A stretch of 27,104 nt of DNA from Candidatus Gottesmanbacteria bacterium RIFCSPHIGHO2_01_FULL_46_14 (GTDB taxonomy: Bacteria > Patescibacteriota > Microgenomatia > UBA10105 > UBA927): contig MFJJ01000031.1 of assembly GCA_001780895.1 (NCBI GenBank), forward strand, positions 1 through 27,104. Reading direction: 5' to 3'. The translations under genes and the position numbers were made by a program. Positions 13,764 to 21,411 of this stretch are shown piece after piece. The notes under the pieces are model-generated. The model worked only from the letters and a program-made list of their open reading frames with translations. It was not told where the DNA came from and did no database searches. Position 1 is the first letter of the stretch. Each line of letters begins with the position of its first letter.

Positions 13764-14837
13764 ATCCTTTGGAGACTTGGAAAGAATTTCGGGGCCGGAT
13801 TTGGTGAGGAGGACCAAGTCCTCGATGCGGATGCCGAATTTTCCTTCGATATAAACCCCCGGCTCGACGGAGACGACCATACCGGGTTTGAGTAATTCAT
13901 CCTTTTTAACAGTGAGGCGCGGAGCTTCATGGATATCTAAGCCCACGCCATGTCCAAGGCTGTGAGAATACGGAGGGAAATCTTTTATTTGGCCTCGTGC
14001 AATTTCGTCTAGTTTTGCGCCACGTCGCTCTCCTTTTGAAAGGGCTTCGATTGCTCGTGTTTGTGCTTCAGATACCGTTTTATACGCTCGTTCCCATTCG
14101 GGCTTCGGTTTACCGACAAACACGACGCGTGTCATATCTCCGCAATACCCATCTACGCGAGCACCAAAATCAAGAAGAACGAGGCTTTGATTTTTCAAGG
14201 CTAAGCCTCGGGGCTCTTTAAGGCTTAGCCTTGAGCCTTGATAGTGCGGCTGACTCGAATGACTATTGAAAGCAACAATAGGAGAAAAGGCAAGTGCGCC
14301 ACCGCGGGTACGGATGTAGGACTCAATTTTCCAGGCAAGATGAGCTTCCGTAACTCCGGGTTTAATAAATTTCTTTATATACGAGAAGCACTCATCGGTG
14401 AGTTTAGCGGCAAGGCGAATCGAAGCAATCTCGTTTTCCTTTTTTATCATGCGCTGCATCTCGATTTTGTTGCGTGTCGGAACGAGCGTAAACTTTTTTT
14501 TGAGTGCGTTGTACTCTGAAACGGTAATATTGGCTTCTTCGAACGCCAGCTGAAATTTGTCATCCCGGCCTTTGAGCCGGGATCCAGTGTTTTGTTTGGA
14601 TGGATTCCGGGTCAAGCCCGGAATGACAGATAGGAGTGCTTGAGGAAGAGGATTATCTCGTGAAATTGGAATAACAGGAAAGCCGAGCGTCTTTGCCTGT
14701 TCGAGATACAGGCTATTGGTAAACAAGTACGTTTTTTTTGGTGTGACCAAAACAAACGCCTCTCGTGCTTGCGGTTCTGCGCTCACAAAGCCGGTAAGGT
14801 ATCGGATGTTGGTTGGGTCAGAGACAAGGAGGTTCAT
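13752..14837 (-). CDS. pepP: M24 family Xaa-Pro aminopeptidase with inserted repeat
   Basis: 361 residues. A creatinase N-terminal domain (about 1-120) precedes the pita-bread catalytic domain. The five metal ligands of M24 are present: Asp223 (LLDFGARVDG), Asp234 (GDMTRVV), His296 (SHSLGHGVGL), Glu325 (SVEPGVY) and Glu339 (IRIED). It should remove N-terminal residues preceding proline. Residues 71-93 are encoded by the 69-bp palindromic element read antisense. Residues 202-214 are encoded by a second, 12-bp-arm inverted repeat, in a place where relatives have a shorter turn. The start overlaps the upstream stop in an ATGA. The gene symbol is by family; the specific paralogue (pepP/pepQ) cannot be fixed. 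Confidence 0.93.
   Translation of the reverse strand: MNLLVSDPTNIRYLTGFVSAEPQAREAFVLVTPKKTYLFTNSLYLEQAKTLGFPVIPISRDNPLPQALLSVIPGLTRNPSKQNTGSRLKGRDDKFQLAFEEANITVSEYNALKKKFTLVPTRNKIEMQRMIKKENEIASIRLAAKLTDECFSYIKKFIKPGVTEAHLAWKIESYIRTRGGALAFSPIVAFNSHSSQPHYQGSRLSLKEPRGLALKNQSLVLLDFGARVDGYCGDMTRVVFVGKPKPEWERAYKTVSEAQTRAIEALSKGERRGAKLDEIARGQIKDFPPYSHSLGHGVGLDIHEAPRLTVKKDELLKPGMVVSVEPGVYIEGKFGIRIEDLVLLTKSGPEILSKSPKDLTK
14196..14233. repeat. intragenic inverted repeat in the pepP-like gene
   Basis: CAAGGCTAAGCC and GGCTTAGCCTTG are perfect 12-bp inverted arms separated by 14 bases. The unit encodes residues about 202-214 (SRLSLKEPRGLAL), between the conserved SSQPHY and the VLLDFGA strand, where family members usually have only a short turn. 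It looks like a second, unrelated palindromic insertion in the same gene. Confidence 0.75.
14559..14627 (+). repeat. 69-bp double-hairpin palindromic element, copy 2 (inside the pepP-like gene)
   Basis: Plus-strand orientation equals copies 1 and 3, so relative to this minus-strand gene it is read antisense, giving a peptide starting VIPGLTRNP and ending KGRDD. Hairpin arms are ATCCCGGC/GCCGGGAT and ATTCCGGG/CCCGGAAT. The length is again exactly 69 bp. The linker between the hairpins differs from the other two copies. Confidence 0.9.
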
Positions 14838-15517
14838 TGGGTGGATGTGCCCGTCAAGTTGCCAAGATCGAGGATGCGCATCGCCGAGAGGCGATTTTCT
14901 TTTTTTGGAACGGGTTTGCCCAAGACTTGAATTGAATCTCCGACGCTGATTTTTGAAAATCCTGCTTTGGCAATTCCTGCCTCTTTGCTCCAGGTGTTGA
15001 TGAGAGTCGTTTTTTCAAAATCCACAATGACACGCCGGTTGCCCGTCGCAAGGACAGTGAATGTAAATGCTTTATCGTCAACGTCAGTAACCGTTCCGCT
15101 GATTCGTTCGGGCGGGGTTGCCTGAATGTAGATGAGTTTGGCATCTAAAATATCCAGACCGCTATCATAATCACCAAATACGACGACAAAGTCACCTTTA
15201 TCGATATCATCAATCTTGAGATCTGTTCGTTTTCGACCAATGAGCTGAGCTACAGCAATATCGTCTTTTAATTCAATTTTTACCTCTTTGGTTTGTGTTT
15301 CAATAGATAGCGTTGAAATCGAGATACTTTTGACAGAACCCGAGATAGCCTGTTTTTGTGTTTGGCGAAGCTCGGCAACTTTGGTCGCTATCCGTTCTTT
15401 GAGATCATCGATTTTATTCTGATTTACCGGGGAGGGAGTAGGCGTCGGGGTTTGGGCGTAGGCAATGCCGGTGAGCATGAGACTTAGGGTTATGATGGTA
15501 GTAAGTCTTCGTATCAT
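14834..15517 (-). CDS. exported protein with beta-strand repeats (DUF5666-like)
   Basis: 227 residues. MIRRLTTIITLSLMLTGIAYAQT is a signal peptide with an AYA-Q cleavage site, followed by a Thr/Pro linker. Two repeated units then occur: GSVKSISISTLSIETQTKEVKIELKDD ending in a GDFVVVFGDYD turn, and GTVTDVDDKAFTFTVLATGNRRVIVDFEKTT ending in GDSIQVLGKP. This x-G-x-V-x-x-I-x-x-x-x-x-x-V pattern resembles DUF5666/OB-like repeats. Function unknown; probably a surface or envelope protein. The ATGA overlap at both ends joins it to the anchored protein upstream and the peptidase downstream. Confidence 0.75.
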   Translation of the reverse strand: MIRRLTTIITLSLMLTGIAYAQTPTPTPSPVNQNKIDDLKERIATKVAELRQTQKQAISGSVKSISISTLSIETQTKEVKIELKDDIAVAQLIGRKRTDLKIDDIDKGDFVVVFGDYDSGLDILDAKLIYIQATPPERISGTVTDVDDKAFTFTVLATGNRRVIVDFEKTTLINTWSKEAGIAKAGFSKISVGDSIQVLGKPVPKKENRLSAMRILDLGNLTGTSTQ

Positions 15518-15963
15518 AGATCTCCGGGTGTAAAGTAGACGGTAATGTTTGATTGGTCTTCTTTTTGGTTGATAAATGCGGTAACCAGAATATCATTTTT
15601 TCCTTCAATAAGTGTTATTTGTCCGCCAAACGTGTTGTTTTGGTTAGCACTGACGACGTCTTCATCCTGGGGACCGGCGATAACGATAGCAGTTCCTGAC
15701 GGAGCGGTTCCGGATACCAGTAATTCCTTCTTTTCGGCGAGTGCTTCGGCTAAAGGTGAGGTTACGGTAAGACCCGTAATACGAGATTGCGGTGAAGGAG
15801 TCGGGCTTACCCCAGGGGGGGTCTTCCCAAATGAAAAACGTGGAAGTTTGATAGAAATTGACGGCAATCCTTTGACAATATTCGGGCCAAACAAAAATGT
15901 TCCCGTAATAACTAATCCTATTCCGAAACCGATGAGTGTGGCCAATAGTGCGTCTTTATTCAT
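15514..15963 (-). CDS. membrane-anchored protein with an Ig-like domain
   Basis: 149 residues. The N-terminus MNKDALLATLIGFGIGLVITGTFLFGP is a single membrane anchor. A Pro/Ser-rich linker follows, then a beta-rich domain with LTVTSPLAEALAEKKELLVSGTAPSGTAIVIAGPQDEDVVSAN, GGQITLIEGKNDILVTAFI, and TVYFTPGD. The pattern (SPxxxxxV----LxVSGTAxxGxxVxVxG, then F---V-L--G-N-I-VxA) is that of bacterial Ig-like/glucodextranase-B type domains. Likely an envelope protein working with the next gene, whose start overlaps its stop by 4 bp. First gene of the three-gene minus operon; a divergent MBL gene begins 75 bp away. Confidence 0.7.
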   Translation of the reverse strand: MNKDALLATLIGFGIGLVITGTFLFGPNIVKGLPSISIKLPRFSFGKTPPGVSPTPSPQSRITGLTVTSPLAEALAEKKELLVSGTAPSGTAIVIAGPQDEDVVSANQNNTFGGQITLIEGKNDILVTAFINQKEDQSNITVYFTPGDL

Positions 15964-15995
15964 TCTGGGAGTGACCGTGGACAGGTTTTGGGATG

Positions 15996-16024
15996 TTGCC
16001 TAGCATAGGGGAATTTGATATAAA
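15996..16024 (+). promoter_or_regulatory. promoter of the MBL hydrolase gene
   Basis: TTGCCT (15996-16001), a 17-bp spacer, and TATAAA (16019-16024) precede ATG 16039. The expected start site leaves a leader of only about 8 nt, with no ribosome binding site. Confidence 0.5.
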
Positions 16025-16038
16025 TTGCAAGCCCCCTT

Positions 16039-16683
16039 ATGGAAATCATATATCTTGGCCATTCATCATTCAAACTTCGAGGAAAGTCAACTACTCTCGT
16101 CACGGACCCCTACGGCGCTGGTATCGGCATTAAATTTCCAAAACACACCTCCGCTGACATCGTCACGATTTCCCACGATCATGATGATCACAACAATGTG
16201 CAAGCAGTTGAGGGAAACCCGTTTGTTGTGCGCGGACCGGGTGAGTATGAGGTGAAGGGAGTGGGAATTGTCGGGATTGGGGTGTTTCATGATGATGCAA
16301 ACGGTACCAAGCGCGGAAAAAATACCATCTACAGAATAGAAATGGACGGACTCTCTATCGTCCATCTTGGAGATCTTGGTCATGGGCTCTCAAGCCAACA
16401 GGTCGACGAATTAGACGGCGTTGACATATTGCTCGTTCCCGTTGGCGGTACGTATACCATTGGTGCAAAACAAGCTGCTGAAATAGTCGCGGCAATAGAT
16501 CCCTCAGTGGTCATTCCTATGCACTATCACCGGAACGATCTTGATCAAAAAACGTTCGGATCCCTTGAGCCAGTTTCAGTTTTTCTCAAAGAGATGGGAA
16601 AAGAAGGCACGATACCCGTAGCCAAACTGTCCGTTACGAAAGATAAACTTCCGGAAGAATTACAAGTAATTGTTCTCCAATAA
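16039..16683 (+). CDS. MBL-fold metal-dependent hydrolase (UlaG-like, COG2220)
   Basis: 214 residues. It starts MEIIYLGHSSFKLRGKSTTLVTDPYG, typical of the UlaG/YtkL-like group. The metallo-beta-lactamase signature is TISHDHDDHNNV (HxHxDH variant: H-D-H-D-D-H). Later ligands are in HLGDLGH and in VIPMHYHRND. Members hydrolyse phosphate esters or lactones; the substrate here is unknown. dnaB begins two bases after its stop, so they are probably one transcript. Confidence 0.9.
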   Translation: MEIIYLGHSSFKLRGKSTTLVTDPYGAGIGIKFPKHTSADIVTISHDHDDHNNVQAVEGNPFVVRGPGEYEVKGVGIVGIGVFHDDANGTKRGKNTIYRIEMDGLSIVHLGDLGHGLSSQQVDELDGVDILLVPVGGTYTIGAKQAAEIVAAIDPSVVIPMHYHRNDLDQKTFGSLEPVSVFLKEMGKEGTIPVAKLSVTKDKLPEELQVIVLQ

Positions 16684-16685
16684 CC

Positions 16686-18026
16686 ATGTCTGATCCCAGG
16701 GTTCCTCCGCATGACAGCAGCGTCGAGCAGTCTCTCTTGGGTGCCGTCCTCATCAATAAAGATGCGATGATCGATGTGGCGGAATTTTTGCGGCCGCATC
16801 ATTTCTACCAGGACGGACATGCGGCAATTTACGAAACGATGCTGGGCCTCTATGAGTCTCATGAACCAATTGATGTTGTCACGGTGACGGCGGCACTCAA
16901 AAAAAACGGGACACTCAAGCTCGCCGGAGGAACGTCGTATGTAAGCAACTTATTAAATACGGTACCGACGAGTGCCCATGCAGAACAGTATGGCAAGATC
17001 ATTGCCGAGCACTACACGAAACGGAAACTCATCGAAGCCGCGGCCAAAATTACTGAATATGCCTTTCGGGAAGAAGGTGGGGCGCAAGCAATCGTTGACC
17101 ACGCCGAACAGGAAATATTTGCCATAGCCCAAACGACCACACGCCGGGATTTTATTCCTATTAAAGACGCCCTGGCAGCTTCGTTTGACCGACTTGATGA
17201 ACTCCACAAACACGCGGGTGGACTTCGCGGGGTCGCGACCGGTTTTGTCGATATCGATAATAAGCTCGCCGGTTTGCAGGAATCCAACCTCATTATTCTC
17301 GCCGCGCGTCCCGGTACCGGAAAAACGGCGATGGTCCTTAATATTGCCCAACACGTGACGGTGAAAAATAAGACCCCGGTCGGATTTTTTTCTCTGGAAA
17401 TGAGCAAAGAAGAACTCGTGGATCGGTTACTTGTATCTCAAGCGGATATCGACGCGTGGAGGCTGAAAACCGGAAAACTGTCAGACGATGATTTTACCCG
17501 GCTCTCCGAGGCGATGGGGGAACTCGCGGAAGCGCCGCTCTATATCGACGATACGCCGGGTATGAATATTATAGAGATGCGCACCAAAGCGCGCCGGCTT
17601 CAGATTGAACACGGAGTGAAGCTATTTATCGTGGATTATCTCCAGCTTGCCGACTCCGGGCGAAGATTTGATAACCGAGTCGCCGAGGTTTCACTCATTT
17701 CTCAAAGTCTCAAAAATCTTGCCCGTGAACTGAAAGTCCCGGTTTTGGCATGTTCCCAGCTTTCGCGTGCCGTCGAATCACGGGGAACACGGGTACCTGA
17801 GTTATCTGATCTTCGGGAATCCGGTTCGATTGAACAGGATGCCGATGTTGTCATGTTTATCTATCGGGAAGAACAGGATCAGCTCGCGTGGGGAGATCAG
17901 ATTCCGACGAAACTGCGAATCGCCAAACATCGAAACGGCCCCCTGGGCGAGCTAGATCTTATTTTCCGCGGCGACCGCATCCGTTTCTACTCCGTCGAAA
18001 AAAAACACGTCCAATCTCCCGATTGA
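16686..18026 (+). CDS. dnaB: replicative DNA helicase DnaB
   Basis: 446 residues. The helical N-terminal domain starts VPPHDSSVEQSLLGAVLINKDAM. A linker at about 150-180 precedes the RecA-type motor with Walker A RPGTGKTA (208-215), GFFSLEMSKEELVDRLL, and Walker B LFIVDYLQL. Later come SLKNLARELKVPVLACSQLSRAVESR and the C-terminal DLRESGSIEQDADVVMFIYRE and AKHRNGPLG. This is the hexameric fork helicase. No intein interrupts it, though DnaB is a frequent intein target. Confidence 0.97.
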   Translation: MSDPRVPPHDSSVEQSLLGAVLINKDAMIDVAEFLRPHHFYQDGHAAIYETMLGLYESHEPIDVVTVTAALKKNGTLKLAGGTSYVSNLLNTVPTSAHAEQYGKIIAEHYTKRKLIEAAAKITEYAFREEGGAQAIVDHAEQEIFAIAQTTTRRDFIPIKDALAASFDRLDELHKHAGGLRGVATGFVDIDNKLAGLQESNLIILAARPGTGKTAMVLNIAQHVTVKNKTPVGFFSLEMSKEELVDRLLVSQADIDAWRLKTGKLSDDDFTRLSEAMGELAEAPLYIDDTPGMNIIEMRTKARRLQIEHGVKLFIVDYLQLADSGRRFDNRVAEVSLISQSLKNLARELKVPVLACSQLSRAVESRGTRVPELSDLRESGSIEQDADVVMFIYREEQDQLAWGDQIPTKLRIAKHRNGPLGELDLIFRGDRIRFYSVEKKHVQSPD

Positions 18027-18041
18027 AAGTTTATATCGATT

Positions 18042-18069
18042 TGTATTAATGTATTAATACATTAATACA
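18042..18069. promoter_or_regulatory. 28-bp perfect palindrome, probable operator upstream of the TrpR-like gene
   Basis: Each half-site reads TGTATTAATGTATT, and the two halves are exact reverse complements. The palindrome ends two bases before the ATG of the TrpR/YerC-family gene, so a bound repressor would block both promoter and start site. A TTGAAA 20 bp upstream of it may be the -35. A 27/28 copy follows the gene's stop codon. Confidence 0.8.
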
Positions 18070-18071
18070 TT

Positions 18072-18476
18072 ATGACTCAAGTTTCCCGTATTCGTCTTCC
18101 AAAAGCCGTTGAAGATCAGATGCATGGTGCTTTACGCAAAGCCCTTGCTGATCTTCGAACCGAGGAAGAAGTTGGTGAATTCCTGGAAGACTTATTGACT
18201 CCAACAGAAAAGATTATGTTGGGCAAGCGGCTTGCGATTGCCATCCTTCTTGATAAAGGATACGACCAGAGAACGATACACAGCATTATGAAGGTCAGTG
18301 TTACGACGGTCTCCTCAGTCAATTATTGGCTGAAACAGCGAGGAAAAGGCTATAGGCGCGTTATCGACAAAATGAAGTCTCAAGAACAATGGAAGCAATT
18401 CACTCACGAGCTCGGGAAATTCTTGGAAGATTATTTTACCGTCCATGGCCAGCTTCGAAAACTACGGAAATTCTAA
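18072..18476 (+). CDS. TrpR/YerC-YecD family transcriptional regulator
   Basis: 134 residues. The TrpR-like helix-turn-helix is clear: LLTPTEKIMLGKRLAIAILLDKGYDQRTIHSIMKVSVTTVSSVNYWL, with the conserved LTPxE-x-x-x-L-x-x-R and the recognition helix MKVSVTTVSSV. The YerC/YecD group resembles the tryptophan repressor but is longer; its effector is unknown. Here an N-terminal 35-residue segment and a C-terminal basic tail (FHVHGQLRKLRKF-like end) extend it. Identical-looking 28-bp palindromes lie directly before the start and directly after the stop, a strong hint of autoregulation, possibly with looping. Confidence 0.9.
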   Translation: MTQVSRIRLPKAVEDQMHGALRKALADLRTEEEVGEFLEDLLTPTEKIMLGKRLAIAILLDKGYDQRTIHSIMKVSVTTVSSVNYWLKQRGKGYRRVIDKMKSQEQWKQFTHELGKFLEDYFTVHGQLRKLRKF

Positions 18477-18477
18477 A

Positions 18478-18505
18478 TGTATTCATGTATTAATACATTA
18501 ATACA
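18478..18505. promoter_or_regulatory. second copy of the 28-bp palindrome, directly after the TrpR-like gene
   Basis: It matches the upstream copy at 27 of 28 positions (one A to C in the left half). It starts one base after the stop codon, 436 bp from the first copy. It could be a second operator for looping, an operator for the tRNA-Leu promoter just downstream, or one end of a small mobile cassette. Confidence 0.75.
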
Positions 18506-18558
18506 CTTGCACCAAAAATTAGTCTGAGAGTAGTCGAATATGGTACACTTGCCCTACT

Positions 18559-18644
18559 GCCGCGGTGCTGGAATCGGTAGACAGGCAAGTCTCAAAAACT
18601 TGTGTTCTTCACCGGACGTGAGAGTTCGAGTCTCTCCCGCGGCA
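18559..18644 (+). tRNA. tRNA-Leu (anticodon CAA)
   Basis: Acceptor arms GCCGCGG/CCGCGGC are perfect, with discriminator A. The anticodon arm is CAAGT-CTCAAAA-ACTTG, giving anticodon CAA (codon UUG). The T arm is GAGAG-TTCGAGT-CTCTC. A long variable arm makes it class II, as expected for leucine. CCA is not encoded. It is isolated, between the TrpR-like gene and a short uncertain ORF. Confidence 0.97.
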
Positions 18645-18677
18645 CTATCAAAACATCAGGTTGGTGGACTTGAAAAA

Positions 18678-18812
18678 ATGTTGAGTCTTCCCGCAGTGCT
18701 ACGACCTTCTCGTGGAAGTGGAGCTTTGGTTCAATTAAGAGCCGATTTAGAGATATATCAAAAAAGGGGTATGGATGTGAGTTACGCAACGGAACTTATT
18801 GGTCGATTTTAA
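18678..18812 (+). CDS. possible small protein, 44 residues
   Basis: A frame from ATG 18678 encodes MLSLPAVLRPSRGSGALVQL followed by RADLEIYQKRGMDVSYATELIGRF. GGTGGA lies about ten bases before the ATG. I recognise no family. The same frame runs back through the tRNA, so an open frame here is weak evidence. It ends 14 bp before the convergent membrane-protein gene. Equally, the 180 bp between tRNA and that gene may be non-coding. Confidence 0.3.
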   Translation: MLSLPAVLRPSRGSGALVQLRADLEIYQKRGMDVSYATELIGRF

Positions 18813-18826
18813 GGAGCTCGATGACA

Positions 18827-19300
18827 TTAGGCGAGGAGTCTAAGGAAAAAAATTACCGTGATGATTTGCGTGAGCACCCCGAGGGGAAATTTTGCTTTTG
18901 TGTGAAAGTAATTTTCGGATTTATATATTCGATAACTGATTCGTTCCCATAGACTTGCCTTTATCGATGGTTGCAGATGCTTAGGGCTTGCAAAAAAAAT
19001 ATACCAGGGAGTCTCCAGCCAGTCGGGCAGAAGTGAAAAAAATATAGCCAGGAGCAGTGTTGCCAGTGGAGCTGAATTTCTAAACAGAAAAAATCCTACG
19101 ATAATCCCCAACGACGTTTCTCCGATTGCTAAAGCTCCTGTCTCGAATTTGGATCGTTTTCTCCAACTTGTTCCAATATCCCAGTGGGGAACTGCGTCCA
19201 TGATAAAATGGGACAGAAGTGCTAATGTAGAAGCGGTGACGGGGTCGGTAAATTTCGAGGCGATTGCCCCGGCAACCAACGTATGGGCGGTAGCGGTCAT
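18827..19300 (-). CDS. small integral membrane protein (DUF457/YdjM-like metal-dependent hydrolase-like)
   Basis: 157 residues starting MTATAHTLVAGAIASKFTDPVTASTLALLSHFIMDAVPHWD. The conserved early His (AHTLVAG) and the H-F-x-x-D-x-x-P-H-W-D motif at the end of the second helix resemble the membrane-bound metal-dependent hydrolase group (YdjM/DUF457). Two or three more hydrophobic helices follow. The reaction is unknown. The frame extends 49 codons further upstream, but that part overlaps the divergent MFS gene, so ATG 19300 is preferred. The gap to the MFS start is 30 bp, implying back-to-back promoters. Confidence 0.7.
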   Translation of the reverse strand: MTATAHTLVAGAIASKFTDPVTASTLALLSHFIMDAVPHWDIGTSWRKRSKFETGALAIGETSLGIIVGFFLFRNSAPLATLLLAIFFSLLPDWLETPWYIFFASPKHLQPSIKASLWERISYRIYKSENYFHTKAKFPLGVLTQIITVIFFLRLLA

Positions 19301-19330
19301 TCCTGTATTGTAAGATAGAATTGATTTCCT

Positions 19331-20590
19331 ATGCAAACACATCAAATTCTCAAAAGCGGAAACTTCCGATATTTGTGGTTGGGGCAAATTTTTTCTCAGC
19401 TTGCCGCCAACACCATGCTCTTTACCCTGGCGCTCATTATCTATCAAAGGACGGGGAGTAATGCTGCCGTATCGGGTCTATTTCTTGCCTATGGTGTGCC
19501 AGCAGTTTTATTTGGGCTCCTGGCCGGTGTGATTGTCGATCACTTTGATAAACGCCTGGTTCTTCTTGTCTGTGACCTCTCGCGGGCTCTCCTGGCTGCC
19601 CTTCTGTTTGTTGTGCTCGATAATCCGTTTCTCGTGTATGCAATTGTTTTTTTGCATGCCATGATCACTCAATTTTATGTTCCTGCTGAAGCTCCTACTA
19701 TTCCACGTTTGGTGACGCCCGATCAGATTACTCCGGCAAACAGTTTGTTTTCATTTACTTACTATAGTAGCCTCGCTATGGGTTTTATTCTTGCCGGTCC
19801 GTTATTGCGATTTACCGGTCCGACGATAACATTTGGCTTGATATTTGGTAGTTCTCTCATTGCGGCGCTGTTTATTTGGCGGCTTCCGCCTCAACCCGGT
19901 GCCCATACGCTCACGATGGTTCTTCAGAAAGACATTTTTCGAATTTTACGACGAGTGATGAGCGATCTGGGAGACGGAATACGTTATATAACGAGTTCGC
20001 CCGTATTGTTCGATGCGATTTTGCTCCTTACCGGTACCCAGGTAGTACTCGTCGTTTTGGGAAGCCTTGGTCCGGGGTTTGCCGATCGGGTACTCGAAAT
20101 TGATGTTCGTGACGCATCGCTTTATATCACCGCTCCCGTTGTTGTCGGGATTATTATTGGCGCTTTGTGGGTCGGAAATCGGGGCTATCGCTATTCCTCG
20201 GCAGTGCTCATAAAAACAGGAGTACTGTCTGCGGGTGTCATTCTCATGCTTGTTTCCGTTGTTGTGAGACTGAGCCGGATGGGTACCAATCCCGGTTTCT
20301 TTGATAGCGCGCTACGACTCCCCGTCGTGAGTGTCTTATTTGTCCTTTTGGGTATTGCCAATAGTCTCCTTGATGCGCCGGCCAATAGTACTCTCCAGAG
20401 AGAAGCGGTGGGATCCATGCGCGGCCGCGTCTATGGCATGCTGACTGCCGCGGTGGGGGGCGTAGGGATGCTGCCTGTTGTTGCCGGGGGGGTCTTGGCA
20501 GATATTATCGGTGTGGGGAAAGTTATTTTTGCCTTGGGGGCCATCATTACCTTCTATGGACTGTTTCGAATACGCTATAATAAAGCATAA
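19331..20590 (+). CDS. MFS transporter
   Basis: 419 residues with about 12 hydrophobic helices. The N-terminus SGNFRYLWLGQIFSQLAANTMLFTLALIIYQRTGSNAAVSGLFLAYGVPAVLFGLLAGVIVDHFDKR is typical of the MFS_3/EntS-like drug or siderophore exporter group; the D-x-x-D/N-x-R loop-2-3 motif (VDHFDKRLVL) is present. A central cytoplasmic loop (about residues 195-225) separates the two halves. Substrate unknown. The stop is two bases before the lgt start, so the downstream envelope genes may be co-transcribed. Confidence 0.9.
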   Translation: MQTHQILKSGNFRYLWLGQIFSQLAANTMLFTLALIIYQRTGSNAAVSGLFLAYGVPAVLFGLLAGVIVDHFDKRLVLLVCDLSRALLAALLFVVLDNPFLVYAIVFLHAMITQFYVPAEAPTIPRLVTPDQITPANSLFSFTYYSSLAMGFILAGPLLRFTGPTITFGLIFGSSLIAALFIWRLPPQPGAHTLTMVLQKDIFRILRRVMSDLGDGIRYITSSPVLFDAILLLTGTQVVLVVLGSLGPGFADRVLEIDVRDASLYITAPVVVGIIIGALWVGNRGYRYSSAVLIKTGVLSAGVILMLVSVVVRLSRMGTNPGFFDSALRLPVVSVLFVLLGIANSLLDAPANSTLQREAVGSMRGRVYGMLTAAVGGVGMLPVVAGGVLADIIGVGKVIFALGAIITFYGLFRIRYNKA

Positions 20591-20592
20591 CT

Positions 20593-21411
20593 ATGTTTCC
20601 CATTCTTGTATCGATCGGTCCGTTTCACCTCTATAGTCTGAGCATTTTTTTAGTGCTCGCGTGGGGAGTTTTTTCATTCACCTTTTGGCGAATTATGCGC
20701 GAATACGCCGTTGAGGAAGAAAAAACATTTGATCTTATGTTTTATGGAACAATAGCCGCGTTTGTTGGGGCGCGCCTCGTTTATGTTCTATTCCATCCTG
20801 GGGAATTTTCTGATGGGGGAGTATTGAAGGCATTTGCCATCTGGATAGCGCCGGGATTATCGTTTTACGGGGGACTTCTGGTAGGAATAAGTGTCATGCT
20901 TGCTATCGCCCGCAGACGGAAAGTGCGGATGGGAACGGTGCTTGACGGCGCCGCGCCCGCCATTGCCGGAGCCATCATTGTGGGGAAGATTGGATCGCTC
21001 TTGGGAGCTTCAGAAGTTGGCCTACCAAGCGGATTACCCTTGGCGATTGAGTATGCCGGGTATTCCCAGCTTCGCCATCCGGTTCAAATGTATGAGATTG
21101 GTGTGCTTACCCTCCTTCTTATTGGTGCAATGTATTTCGAACGAAAAGGCGCGCGAGCGCGATGGCCGTACGGCGTGAGCGGGAGCATTTTTTTTCTTGC
21201 GTACGCGCTATCCATGTTTATTCTTGAATTTTTTAAAGAGAGTGGGCTATACTGGCGAGGGCTTGGGGTCAATCAGTGGATATTGCTCGGGCTGTTTTGT
21301 GAATCTCTGGGTGCGATATATGTGCGGAGTGGAGGAAGGGAATTTGTACGCGTATTGATTGATAGATTAGGAGGACTGTATGGGAGGATTTCCAAGCGGC
21401 GTATTACGTGA
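20593..21411 (+). CDS. lgt: prolipoprotein diacylglyceryl transferase
   Basis: 272 residues with about seven membrane helices. Family features are the N-terminal IGPFHLYSLSIFLVLAWGVF, the central LSFYGGLLVGI (the H/Y-G-G-L motif), the signature region AIIVGKIGSLLGASEVGLPS, and RHPVQMYEIGVLTLL before the last helices. The signature normally reads G-R-x-G-N-x-x-N-x-E-x-x-G; here Lys and Ser replace Arg and Asn in part, so the active site deviates. It transfers diacylglycerol to the lipobox Cys of lipoprotein precursors. Its last 32 bases overlap the DksA/TraR gene, which has its own strong ribosome binding site. Confidence 0.9.
   Translation: MFPILVSIGPFHLYSLSIFLVLAWGVFSFTFWRIMREYAVEEEKTFDLMFYGTIAAFVGARLVYVLFHPGEFSDGGVLKAFAIWIAPGLSFYGGLLVGISVMLAIARRRKVRMGTVLDGAAPAIAGAIIVGKIGSLLGASEVGLPSGLPLAIEYAGYSQLRHPVQMYEIGVLTLLLIGAMYFERKGARARWPYGVSGSIFFLAYALSMFILEFFKESGLYWRGLGVNQWILLGLFCESLGAIYVRSGGREFVRVLIDRLGGLYGRISKRRIT

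Noticed and set aside
18042..18505. CRISPR-like repeat pair
   Set aside because: Only two palindromic copies, separated by a complete gene; no spacer array or cas gene.
18540..18680. Start of a 90-residue ORF running through the tRNA-Leu gene
   Set aside because: The first half is the tRNA itself; only the part after 18678 might be coding, and weakly.
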